A DNA stretch of 34,669 nucleotides from NCBI RefSeq assembly GCF_029254265.1, contig NZ_JAQWXX010000054.1, forward strand, positions 1 through 34,669. The letters are read 5' to 3'. The notes below the pieces were generated by a model that made no database searches, was not told where the DNA came from, and worked only from the letters and a program-made list of their open reading frames with translations. Source of the DNA: Algoriphagus sp. (GTDB taxonomy: Bacteria > Bacteroidota > Bacteroidia > Cytophagales > Cyclobacteriaceae). The stretch's first letter is position 1; each line of letters begins with the position of its first letter. The position numbers and the translations under genes are program-made. This document shows positions 1-7,869 of the stretch, piece after piece.

Positions 1-70
1 AATTACCTGGACGAGTTTTGTTACAAGCTCAACAGAAGATACTTCGGTCAAAAACTCTTTGACAGACTCA

Positions 71-1075
71 TCATTGCTTCGATTTAATCATACTGGCAAG
101 ATTGCGGATATACATATTACTTATAAAAACGATACTGAACACGAACATAAAATAGAATACTTTATAAAAAATAAAGTACCTAATGGAGCCAAAATTCCCT
201 CTAAGGCCTTTCCTGTCTTTCTCAATCTGACTTCTTTTGCTGGCTAAATTAATATTAGAATTGTCAAAACCAATATTTTCTTGGGATTTCCAAAAGATGT
301 TATTTCTGGTAACAGGGTTGAAAAACTCTTCCTTTTTAGACCAAGGCAAAAGCAAATAACTGCCAGAAGCCATCAAAAAAAAGTACACAAACGACAATTC
401 ACCGAAAGTAAATACCAAAAAGGAAAAATGAAAAATCAGGATGCAAATAACTAATTGTAGTGGTTTTTTCCCTGAAAATGTCCAAACCGCCAATCCCAAC
501 TCGACAAGAATTGTGAAGTATGAGAGAAAATTTGCCAATAATTTCAAGCCCACCAAATCAACCAACCAGCTGTTGAGTGAATTGGAATATACCTGATCTA
601 TAAAATTGATAAAATACTGGCCGGACTGCCAGTCTGAATCAAACAACTTGTTTAGCCCTGCTCCTAGATATAACAGCCCAATCTGGGCACGAAATATCCA
701 CTCTAAGCCAGGTTTATAAATCCCAATCAAAAAAAATAAGCATCCCAAAAAAAGGAAACTAGTAGAGTAAGCTGAAACAGATGAGGCAATTTGAAAAAAA
801 ATCAACAAGCTCACCACGATAGAGAATTTCTTATAATGAAAGTCAATCAGGATGAAAAATAGCGCAATCCAATAAACTGCATTAAAAATAATATAGTACT
901 CTGAAATACTTTTCAGATGATCTAAAGGGGGCCAAAAAGGTAGAAAAGGCACTAAAATGTATTTTTGCCCCGATAGCCAAATCCAATAAAGGACAAGCAT
1001 TCTTGCTACAAATAATAAGGGCAGATTTCTTTCAAGCTGGCCAAACCGCAAAGAACCTAGTCTTTGAAAATCCAT
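71..1075 (-). CDS. HTTM-like polytopic membrane protein
   Basis: A 334-residue, strongly hydrophobic protein with about eight to nine predicted membrane segments and a final one near the C-terminus (about residues 305-322). The stretch around residues 132-155 (IGLLYLGAGLNKLFDSDW, then SGQYF) resembles the 'Y-x-x-A-G-x-x-K-x-x-x-x-W-x-x-G' pattern of HTTM (horizontally transferred transmembrane) proteins, distant relatives of vitamin K-dependent gamma-carboxylase. I see no carboxylase active site, so no enzymatic activity is proposed. Its start overlaps the end of the upstream small gene by 19 bases, so the two are probably co-translated. A hydrophilic Lys/Arg/Asn-rich stretch at about residues 245-300 would be a loop. 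The family call rests on motif resemblance only; 'polytopic membrane protein' is secure. Confidence 0.7.
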   Translation of the reverse strand: MDFQRLGSLRFGQLERNLPLLFVARMLVLYWIWLSGQKYILVPFLPFWPPLDHLKSISEYYIIFNAVYWIALFFILIDFHYKKFSIVVSLLIFFQIASSVSAYSTSFLFLGCLFFLIGIYKPGLEWIFRAQIGLLYLGAGLNKLFDSDWQSGQYFINFIDQVYSNSLNSWLVDLVGLKLLANFLSYFTILVELGLAVWTFSGKKPLQLVICILIFHFSFLVFTFGELSFVYFFLMASGSYLLLPWSKKEEFFNPVTRNNIFWKSQENIGFDNSNINLASKRSQIEKDRKGLRGNFGSIRYFIFYKVFYFMFVFSIVFISNMYIRNLASMIKSKQ

Positions 1076-1392
1076 GTTTCTTCTTCCTTGCCATTAACTT
1101 GGTAAGTCACTACCACACTCGCAGAATCTTCCTTGCCATAGGTTTGTTCGTAATTCGTTATCCTAAAAAAAATATGAGAAATTGACCTATTCTCTCTTCC
1201 TGGATTGGGTAGTTTATAACGGCTGGAAACTTCCGATTCAGTAAGTTGTCTTAGCCCCAACTTAACATTGATTTGGTAAGTTGAGATCTGATCAAATGGC
1301 ACCCATGCAAAATATTTTTCATCCTTCCTTAGTGCATAAAAGATGGCTGCTAACTGAACTGAAAAAAAACAAATCAGAAGAAGCTTTCTCAT
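1057..1392 (-). CDS. Small single-span membrane-anchored protein of unknown function
   Basis: A 111-residue protein with an N-terminal hydrophobic segment (MRKLLLICFFSVQLAAIFYA) that could be an uncleaved anchor or signal peptide, followed by a polar, beta-rich-looking domain. I do not recognise the family. It lies directly upstream of the HTTM-like gene and overlaps its start by 19 bases, an arrangement typical of translational coupling, so it is probably a partner of that membrane protein. It is divergent from the gene at 1466, leaving about 70 bases for two opposing promoters. Confidence 0.65.
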   Translation of the reverse strand: MRKLLLICFFSVQLAAIFYALRKDEKYFAWVPFDQISTYQINVKLGLRQLTESEVSSRYKLPNPGRENRSISHIFFRITNYEQTYGKEDSASVVVTYQVNGKEEETWIFKD

Positions 1393-1465
1393 GACTCCAA
1401 ATTACAAAGCTTACCTTAGGATCAAAAATACTTTTATATCTTTCTAATGACCAATTAATTCGGAA

Positions 1466-1936
1466 ATGAAAAAGACCCTTGATAAAATTTTGCGTAAACT
1501 CGGGTGGATTAAACCTAAACCCCAACCTCAAGTAACGCATGAGGATGAAGTGATTTTTAAAATTCAAGAAAACTTAATTTTTCAGGTGTATTGGAAGTCT
1601 CTTCATGTCGGTACTGGACCAGCTGTAATTCTAAAAGCCTTTGGGCAGGAAATTCTAAAGTTTGATTGTTTTGGAAAAGAAAAAGGTCACTATCATATTG
1701 CTCCAAATTATGAGTTCAGGATCTATTTCGTAGAAGAAACAGTAAGTGAACAAATTAAAAGAACCATTAAAGAATTGGAGACAAATGGGTTGAGATATTT
1801 AAAAATGCAGCGAGACCCAAGAATCAAAGCATTAGACCTCAATACATCCAGTTATACTGAAGTCTTGAAATTGGTTGAATCAACATTAATCCAGTACCAT
1901 GAAAATCTACTTTTGATCAAGCCTGACAGCTATTAA
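1466..1936 (+). CDS. Hypothetical cytoplasmic protein, 156 aa
   Basis: A 156-residue protein with no signal peptide and a Lys/Pro-rich N-terminus (residues 1-22, including KPKPQPQ), then a mixed alpha/beta domain ending in a helical region. I do not recognise a family and assign no function. The ATG start is followed by a Lys-rich codon run typical of gene starts here. It is divergent from the small-protein/HTTM pair. The 224-base gap to the S9 peptidase start at 2161 holds nothing I can name. Confidence 0.6.
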   Translation: MKKTLDKILRKLGWIKPKPQPQVTHEDEVIFKIQENLIFQVYWKSLHVGTGPAVILKAFGQEILKFDCFGKEKGHYHIAPNYEFRIYFVEETVSEQIKRTIKELETNGLRYLKMQRDPRIKALDLNTSSYTEVLKLVESTLIQYHENLLLIKPDSY

Positions 1937-2160
1937 CAAAAAATTTAAGATTAAAAAAACACAAAGGAATCTGGTAAGGTGTTCATTCCTAATTTTTTGA
2001 GCAGTGCATCCTCCATGAACGATTGTTTACCAATGGCGTAGGGCAATTGGACCCTTCTGATTTATCTAGTCTAGTTGCTACTTCACTCTACACACTTCTT
2101 GGACATTATTCCAAAATGGAGATTTTTCCCTATTTTCCCGTTCTAAAAAACGACCAAACT

Positions 2161-5085
2161 ATGCGTAAACATTTATTAGCTCTTTGGATGCTTTGCCTTG
2201 TCACAAGCTTTGCGATAGCCCAAGAGAAAAAGCCGATCACATGGAAGGATATTCCAACATGGAAATACATGCAATCATCCAGTTTTGAAATCTCTCCTGA
2301 TGGGCAGTGGATAGCCTATGGAATTGTAGCATTGGAGGCAGACGGAGAAGTCATTTTGCAAAAAGTAAATGATCCTGATTCTAAAAAATCATTCCCTATT
2401 GGATCAACGAATTTCCCTTCGATTGAATTCAGTGATGACAGCAAATGGATTGCTTTCAAAGAATATCCAAAATTCAGCGAGAAGAAAGCTAATGAAAAAT
2501 CGAAAGGCAAGCCGCTTCGAGACAAGCTAATTTTGATGGAACTGGGCAAGGATGACAAAGTCACCTTCGAAAATGTCAGTAGCTTTTCATTCAATGGTGA
2601 TGCCGCCAGCCATCTAGCCATCAACCTTCCAAAAGAAGGAAATGGAGATGCGAAAGGATCTGATCTTTTAATCTATCATCTAAACTCTAAGAAAACCCAG
2701 AATCTGGGAAATGTGGCTGAGTTCAGCTTCAACAAGTCTGGTTCTCACCTCGCCTACACGGTAGATGCTGCCAATAAATCAGGAAATGGAGTTTACTTAT
2801 TGAGCTTAGGTAACAACAGTACTTCAGTCTTGGATACAGACAAAGCTGCATACAAGTCATTGAATTGGACGGAAAAAGGCGATGCTTTTGCAGCTTTGAA
2901 ACTAGTTGAAGACAAAAAATACAAGCAAGATCATGGAAAAGTGATCGGAGTAAAAAACCTAAACAACCCTCAAGTAACGATCTATGATGCGTTGAAAGAC
3001 AGCACCGGATTTGATCAGTCCTACACGATCAGTGGCAACCGTCGCCCGATGTGGTCGGATGATTTGACGCGGCTTTTCTACGGGATTCATCCCTTGGTTT
3101 TAGCTAAAAAAGAGGATGCCAAAAAAGAAGTAGATAAGGACTCGGTGAAGATGGCAGAAGCTGATGCGATGAAAAAAATCATGGCCGACACCACCTTAAA
3201 ATCTATCGCAGATCTTCAAAAGGCAATCAGCAAATTGGACTCCGGAAAAGTAAAAGGCAAAAAAGACAATGAGGCAGACAAACCCGACATGACCATCTGG
3301 CACTGGAATGACAGCCGACTTCAGTCACGTCAGCAAGTGATGGAGAATCAGGATAAAAACTACAGCTTCTGGGCGATGTATGATGTAGCAGCTGGCAAAC
3401 ATATCGCCCTGCAAGACAGCACGATGAAGGAATTGAGTATTCTTCCAAAACAGCGCTTTGCGATGGGAATGGATGATCAAGCCTATGAACTGGACATCAA
3501 CTTGGACGGTCAGGATTATAGTGATTACTACATTGTAGACCTGAAAACAGGGGATCGAAAGACGCTTTTCACCAAATTTTACCTGCCAAATTATTCATCT
3601 ATTCCAAGACCATCCACAGATGGGACCAAATTGATCTACGGAGAAGATGGACACTTTTATGTATATGATATTGCCGCTGGATCCTCCATGAATATCACGG
3701 AAAAAATCCCCGTAACTTTTGTCGATGTGGAAGATGATCACAACGTTGAAAAACCAATGGTTGGTGCGCTTGGCTGGAGCTCGGATAGCAAATACGTCTT
3801 GCTTCGAGACGATTGGGATATCTGGCAAGTGCCTGTTGATGGCAAATCAGCAGCGATCAACTTGACTCAAAATGGTAGAGCAGACAAAATCCGTTATCAG
3901 TATCGATTCAATCTGGATCCTGAGGAAAAGGGAATCGATCTAACCAAGCCAGTTTATATCCGAACCTACGGCGAGTGGGATAAGAAAAGTGGAATAGCGT
4001 TGTTATCTCCTGCGAAAAAGGGCGGTTTAGCACCTGGTGTCAAATCACTGGTCTGGGAAGATGCAAATATCGGCGGATTGCAAAAGGCTGAAAAAGCTCC
4101 GATATATTTCTTCAGCAGTGAGACCTTCAATACGCCTCCACAAATGCACCTGACCGATGCTAGCCTCACAGCACCAAAACAAATCACAGCCAATGCTCCT
4201 GATGCAGATAAATACCTTTGGTCGGCAGGAACAAGATTGGTGAATTATATAACCGATAAAGGCGATTCATTGCAAGGTGCATTATTCCTTCCTGCAGGTT
4301 ATTTAGAAGGTAAAAAATACCCAACCGTAGTTTATTACTACGAGAAGCTTTCGCAAACGCGCCACAACTGGACTAATCCGGGCTATAGCGGCACAGGTTG
4401 GAATCCAAATGTCTACACCTCAAATGGATTTGCAGTCTTTATTCCGGATATCGTGTACAAGTTAGATGATCCGGGAATGTCAGCTGTTTGGGCAGTTCTT
4501 CCTGCGGTAAAAGCTGCCATTGCAACTGGTGTCATTGATGAAAATAATATCGGAATCCATGGTCACTCTTGGGGCGGCTACCAGACTTCCTTCTTGATCA
4601 CGCAGACGGACATGTTCAAAGCAGCTGCTGCTGGCGCTCCTTTGACCAATATGATCTCCATGTATGATTTGATCTACTGGAATTCCGGAGGAGGAAATAT
4701 GGCGATTTTCGAAGCTTCACAAGGCAGATTCCGTGGTGCACCATGGGAAAACTGGGATGCTTACGAGCGAAATAGCCCAGTTTACCATGTGAAAAATGTA
4801 ACCACTCCACTTCTTATGCTGCATAATGATAAGGACGGCGCAGTGGACTTTACCCAAGGAATAGAGTACTATTCAGCTTTACGGAGATTGAAAAAGCCAG
4901 TAGTACTCATGCAGTACAAAGGCGAGAATCACGGCCTCAGCAAACTTGAAAACCGAAAGGACTACAGCGTTCGAATGATGGAATTTTTCAACCATCACCT
5001 CAAAGGCGAAGCTGCCCCTGACTGGCTAAGCAAAGGAGTCAACAAGCTGGACTTGGAAGAACATTTGGAGAAAACGGCTTTTTAA
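2161..5085 (+). CDS. S9 family prolyl oligopeptidase-type serine peptidase, exported
   Basis: A 974-residue peptidase. The reading frame is open further upstream, but ATG 2161 gives a clean signal peptide (MRKHLLALWMLCLVTSFAIAQ), so that start is chosen. The first roughly 700 residues form a beta-propeller-like region with repeated 'S-D-D/S-x-W/K' blades ('SPDGQWIAY', 'SDDSKWIAF', 'SSDSKYVLLRDD'). The C-terminal alpha/beta-hydrolase domain carries the catalytic triad: Ser803 in GHSWGGY, Asp892 in HNDKDGAV and His924 in GENHG. The expected role is periplasmic or cell-surface peptide hydrolysis. A Lys-rich insertion (about residues 315-385) lies inside the propeller and looks like a low-complexity linker. 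A rho-independent terminator follows at 5122. It differs from the DPP-IV at 16641 in lacking that enzyme's clear Glu motif. Confidence 0.92.
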   Translation: MRKHLLALWMLCLVTSFAIAQEKKPITWKDIPTWKYMQSSSFEISPDGQWIAYGIVALEADGEVILQKVNDPDSKKSFPIGSTNFPSIEFSDDSKWIAFKEYPKFSEKKANEKSKGKPLRDKLILMELGKDDKVTFENVSSFSFNGDAASHLAINLPKEGNGDAKGSDLLIYHLNSKKTQNLGNVAEFSFNKSGSHLAYTVDAANKSGNGVYLLSLGNNSTSVLDTDKAAYKSLNWTEKGDAFAALKLVEDKKYKQDHGKVIGVKNLNNPQVTIYDALKDSTGFDQSYTISGNRRPMWSDDLTRLFYGIHPLVLAKKEDAKKEVDKDSVKMAEADAMKKIMADTTLKSIADLQKAISKLDSGKVKGKKDNEADKPDMTIWHWNDSRLQSRQQVMENQDKNYSFWAMYDVAAGKHIALQDSTMKELSILPKQRFAMGMDDQAYELDINLDGQDYSDYYIVDLKTGDRKTLFTKFYLPNYSSIPRPSTDGTKLIYGEDGHFYVYDIAAGSSMNITEKIPVTFVDVEDDHNVEKPMVGALGWSSDSKYVLLRDDWDIWQVPVDGKSAAINLTQNGRADKIRYQYRFNLDPEEKGIDLTKPVYIRTYGEWDKKSGIALLSPAKKGGLAPGVKSLVWEDANIGGLQKAEKAPIYFFSSETFNTPPQMHLTDASLTAPKQITANAPDADKYLWSAGTRLVNYITDKGDSLQGALFLPAGYLEGKKYPTVVYYYEKLSQTRHNWTNPGYSGTGWNPNVYTSNGFAVFIPDIVYKLDDPGMSAVWAVLPAVKAAIATGVIDENNIGIHGHSWGGYQTSFLITQTDMFKAAAAGAPLTNMISMYDLIYWNSGGGNMAIFEASQGRFRGAPWENWDAYERNSPVYHVKNVTTPLLMLHNDKDGAVDFTQGIEYYSALRRLKKPVVLMQYKGENHGLSKLENRKDYSVRMMEFFNHHLKGEAAPDWLSKGVNKLDLEEHLEKTAF

Positions 5086-5121
5086 AAAATCAGAAAGCTG
5101 AAATCAGAAAGCTAAAAATGG

Positions 5122-5154
5122 AAAATCCCGCAGTGAAATCGCGGGATTTTTTTT
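5122..5154 (+). terminator. Rho-independent terminator after the S9 peptidase gene
   Basis: A 10-bp perfect stem (AAAATCCCGC / GCGGGATTTT) around a nine-base loop is followed by a run of eight T. It lies 37 bases past the peptidase stop codon. Confidence 0.85.
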
Positions 5155-5201
5155 GGTTGAGATGAGACCTGCTTCCTCAAGTTTTTTTAGCTTTAGAAAT
5201 A

Positions 5202-5290
5202 TGAAATCGAGCATGTCGGAATCGACACACACTGGGATGATTGTAACCTATGCGAGATTCCATGTGGCCAAATAGAAAAATTATAAACAC
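5202..5290 (+). repeat. Leader element A, shared with 10076-10179
   Basis: This roughly 90-base stretch ends at the start codon of the TspO-like gene. It shares ordered blocks with the sequence ahead of 10180: TGAAATCGAGCATG, ATGCG(A/C)GATTCC, TGGCCA and AATTATAA, then C-A and ATG. The two downstream genes are unrelated, so the similarity belongs to the non-coding leader. It could be a small repeat element that carries a promoter or 5' UTR. Confidence 0.6.
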
Positions 5291-6073
5291 ATGAAAGTCT
5301 CCCATAAAATCTACGCCCTTCTCAACCTCCTAGTCCTGATGGTTGTAATCTGGTGGAACTACTACACCAACACCGGAAATATCGGTGGAAAAACCGTAGG
5401 TGAGCTGAGTGCGGTGTTGGATAATTATTTCACTCCTGCGGGATATGCTTTTGCCATTTGGGGAATCATCTATTTGGCGCTGGTAGCGCAGGCTATTTAC
5501 CTGGTCTGGGCAGCCTTCAGCAAGGAAAAGGATAGCGATTTCATCTCGCAGATGGGACCCTATTTGATTATGACCAACTGCCTGAATGCTGCTTGGCTCT
5601 GGTTTTGGCTGACCGAAAACACAGGACTCAGTGTCGTGGTCATGCTTGCCATGCTTTTCGCTTTGGTGATTTTGATCCTAAATCTCCGAATGAATCTCCC
5701 TTCCCAACACAAGTCAGGAAATTGGCTCGTACGAGTTCCGATTAGCATTTATGCAGGTTGGATTACAGTGGCTACGGTAGCTAATATTTCGGCCTATCTG
5801 GCGAAAATCGGATGGTCTGGCTGGGGGATTTCCGAAATCACCTGGACCATTGTGATGATTGCGATTGCAGCTTTGGTAAACATATTCATCGTCTTTTCGA
5901 GAAACCTAATTGTCTTTCCCTTAGTCGGAGTTTGGGCCTTAGTTGCCATTTCGGTTCGCCATGCAGGCACAGTGAATTTACTCCAAGGAGCCGCACTAAT
6001 TGCAGCAGCTCTGATTTTACTGGCCTTGGGAGGTAATTTGATTCGTATTCGACTAAAAAGCAGCAGGGTTTAA
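5291..6073 (+). CDS. Tryptophan-rich sensory protein (TspO/MBR-like) membrane protein
   Basis: A 260-residue membrane protein with about seven or eight hydrophobic segments, rich in Trp, especially in the first half (IWWNYY, FAIWGIIYL, AAWLWFWL). The motif FTPAGYAFAIWGIIYL at about residues 46-61 matches the conserved first-helix region of TspO/MBR-like proteins. Bacterial TspO is usually about 150-160 residues with five helices, so this belongs to the longer Bacteroidota branch annotated as tryptophan-rich sensory protein. TspO proteins bind tetrapyrroles or related ligands, but the ligand here is unknown. It is preceded by leader element A and is convergent with the DsrE-like gene. Confidence 0.75.
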   Translation: MKVSHKIYALLNLLVLMVVIWWNYYTNTGNIGGKTVGELSAVLDNYFTPAGYAFAIWGIIYLALVAQAIYLVWAAFSKEKDSDFISQMGPYLIMTNCLNAAWLWFWLTENTGLSVVVMLAMLFALVILILNLRMNLPSQHKSGNWLVRVPISIYAGWITVATVANISAYLAKIGWSGWGISEITWTIVMIAIAALVNIFIVFSRNLIVFPLVGVWALVAISVRHAGTVNLLQGAALIAAALILLALGGNLIRIRLKSSRV

Positions 6074-6079
6074 AAAAGA

Positions 6080-6135
6080 ATAGCTGATCAAAGTTGGGTT
6101 AGTCTTAAAACCTAAAAACAACCTTAATCAGCTAT
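6080..6135. terminator. Probable bidirectional terminator hairpin between convergent genes
   Basis: ATAGCTGAT (6080-6088) pairs with ATCAGCTAT (6127-6135), and GTTG/CAAC pairing extends the structure inward. The hairpin sits between the stops of two convergent genes, with T-rich sequence beyond the right arm and an A-rich tract (T-rich on the minus strand) beyond the left arm. The loop is long for a classical terminator, so confidence is moderate. Confidence 0.45.
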
Positions 6136-6154
6136 CATAAAACTGTAATGTTTT

Positions 6155-6736
6155 TTAATTCCCACTGACATCCATATAGGTATAGCCCATTTGATCCAGT
6201 GCTGCAAAAGTGGTTTTGGCAGAGATTGCAACCTTCACTTCCGGAGTGATATCTTCTTGAGGGATTTTAAGGAAGGACATACTTTGCCCACAGAGGTAAA
6301 ATTCCACTCCCACTTTTTTCAATTCCTGAAGTGCAAGAATATTCGGATTATCTATTCCGTACTTTTCTTTGTAGGCTTCATTGCTGAGTACAGCTCTTGA
6401 TAATCCCCCATGAATTATTGCCGCAATTTTGATCTTTTCAGCAGGAACTCCATTGGCAATGTGGAGATTATAAGTTCGAGCGATTTCCGTAAATGGCTCA
6501 TAAATCTTTGTAGAGTCCTTGAAAGTACCGTAGATATCAATAGCGATTTTATAAGTAATCGCCGGGTCATAAGGCATGGCTGGATTCTCTATCGGTATCA
6601 CTCCTACCCATGGTGCAAAGTCAAGAACTGGGTAAGTCATTTTATCTTTGATATGGTCAGGCATAGTCATTTGTGCAAATGAATTAACCTGAAATGCAAG
6701 GACTAGCAAAAGAATTAGAGTTAAGTGCTTTTTCAT
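6155..6736 (-). CDS. Secreted DsrE/DsrF-like family protein
   Basis: A 193-residue protein starting at MKKHLTLILLLVLAFQVNSFAQ; three codons of upstream frame are discarded because this ATG gives the canonical signal peptide. The mature part resembles DsrE/DsrF-like sulfur-relay folds: a KIAIDIYG strand, the helix around EIARTYNLHI, AAIIHGGLSRAVL, then VEFYLCGQSM with a single Cys near the position where DsrE-type proteins carry their sulfur-binding Cys. Cytoplasmic DsrE proteins transfer persulfide sulfur. The signal peptide implies a periplasmic version, common in Bacteroidota and of unknown role. It is monocistronic and convergent with the TspO-like gene. Confidence 0.75.
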   Translation of the reverse strand: MKKHLTLILLLVLAFQVNSFAQMTMPDHIKDKMTYPVLDFAPWVGVIPIENPAMPYDPAITYKIAIDIYGTFKDSTKIYEPFTEIARTYNLHIANGVPAEKIKIAAIIHGGLSRAVLSNEAYKEKYGIDNPNILALQELKKVGVEFYLCGQSMSFLKIPQEDITPEVKVAISAKTTFAALDQMGYTYMDVSGN

Positions 6737-6897
6737 AAAAACCATGTAAGTGTTGGATCGGAAAGATAGCAGTTTTCAAAAACTTATTGGCTTTTCCTTT
6801 TTTTTCAGAAGCAAATCTTTTTCTGTAAAATAATTATTCAGGCACTAAAAAATCAACGTTTTTTTCAATCTACTTTTGACCTATAATTCAACTGGCT

Positions 6898-7857
6898 ATG
6901 GCTCTTCAAATCATCTTATTACTAATTGGTTTGGTTTTGTTAGTTAAAGGTGCCGACTGGCTGGTAGATGGCGCTTCTGTTCTTGCCAAGAAATATAATG
7001 TTTCTGATTTAGCGATTGGGTTGACCATTGTTGCATTTGGCACCTCTGCTCCGGAGTTAGTTGTAAATGCTGTCGCAGCCCAAGGTGATTTCCCGGATAT
7101 CGTCTATGGAAATATTATTGGCTCAAACAATTTCAACCTCTTCATCATCTTGGGGATAGCAGGAATTATCACCCCATTGGCAGTTCAATCCAGCACAGTT
7201 TGGAAAGAAATCCCTTTTTCACTTTTAGCAGCAGTTGGGTTATTTTTCCTAGCCAATAATTATTTCACTTCTGAAACCAGTGAAATCTCTCGCATAGATG
7301 CTGTGATTCTTCTCGCCTTTTTTGGTGGATTTCTCTACTATGTAGCCACTCAGTTAAAAGCAGATCCAACTGTAGAAATCGTAGAAAATAAGGATTACTC
7401 AAACTTGAAGATCTGGGTTCTTATCATTCTTGGTTTAGCAGGTTTAGTCGGTGGCGGCAAATTAGTAGTCGATAATGCGGTCGCTATGGCTCAGTCATTA
7501 GGTGTTAGTGAAAAAATTATCGGTCTCACGATCGTGGCAGCCGGAACTTCCTTACCAGAATTGGCTACCTCAGTAGTCGCCGCAATGCGAAAAAATGCAG
7601 ATATAGCCATAGGGAATATTGTAGGCTCCAATCTTTTCAATATCCTTTTGATCATTGGAATCAGTGGCTTGATTCGCCCACTAAACTACAACCCAGCATT
7701 TAATACTGATATTTACATGCTACTGGGTGGTACGATTTTTCTTTTCCTTGCCATGTTTATCGGGAAAAAACATCGTCTTGATCGATGGCAGTCGCTGCTT
7801 CTCTTATGTGTTTATTTAGCTTATACCGGCTATCTAGTAAGTGTGGAAATTTCTTAA
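6898..7857 (+). CDS. Calcium/sodium antiporter (CaCA family, YrbG-like)
   Basis: A 319-residue inner-membrane exchanger with the internal duplication typical of CaCA antiporters. The alpha-1 repeat is at residues 41-53 (GLTIVAFGTSAPE) with GNIIGSNNFN at 71-80, and alpha-2 at residues 209-221 (GLTIVAAGTSLPE) with GNIVGSNLFN after it. The two Glu residues in the 'PE' pairs are the expected ion ligands. Length and about ten membrane segments fit YrbG/K+-dependent Na+/Ca2+ exchanger-like proteins. The CPA2 antiporter begins 12 bases downstream, so the two probably form an ion-homeostasis operon. The true ion specificity cannot be told from sequence. Confidence 0.9.
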   Translation: MALQIILLLIGLVLLVKGADWLVDGASVLAKKYNVSDLAIGLTIVAFGTSAPELVVNAVAAQGDFPDIVYGNIIGSNNFNLFIILGIAGIITPLAVQSSTVWKEIPFSLLAAVGLFFLANNYFTSETSEISRIDAVILLAFFGGFLYYVATQLKADPTVEIVENKDYSNLKIWVLIILGLAGLVGGGKLVVDNAVAMAQSLGVSEKIIGLTIVAAGTSLPELATSVVAAMRKNADIAIGNIVGSNLFNILLIIGISGLIRPLNYNPAFNTDIYMLLGGTIFLFLAMFIGKKHRLDRWQSLLLLCVYLAYTGYLVSVEIS

Positions 7858-7869
7858 TCTGAAACGCTG

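Noticed and set aside
1..70. Open minus-strand frame from just after the HTTM-like gene to the window edge
   Set aside because: It is open for about 23 codons and reads plausibly (VKEFLTEVSSVELVTKL), but it has no ATG in the window and runs off the edge, so it cannot be judged.
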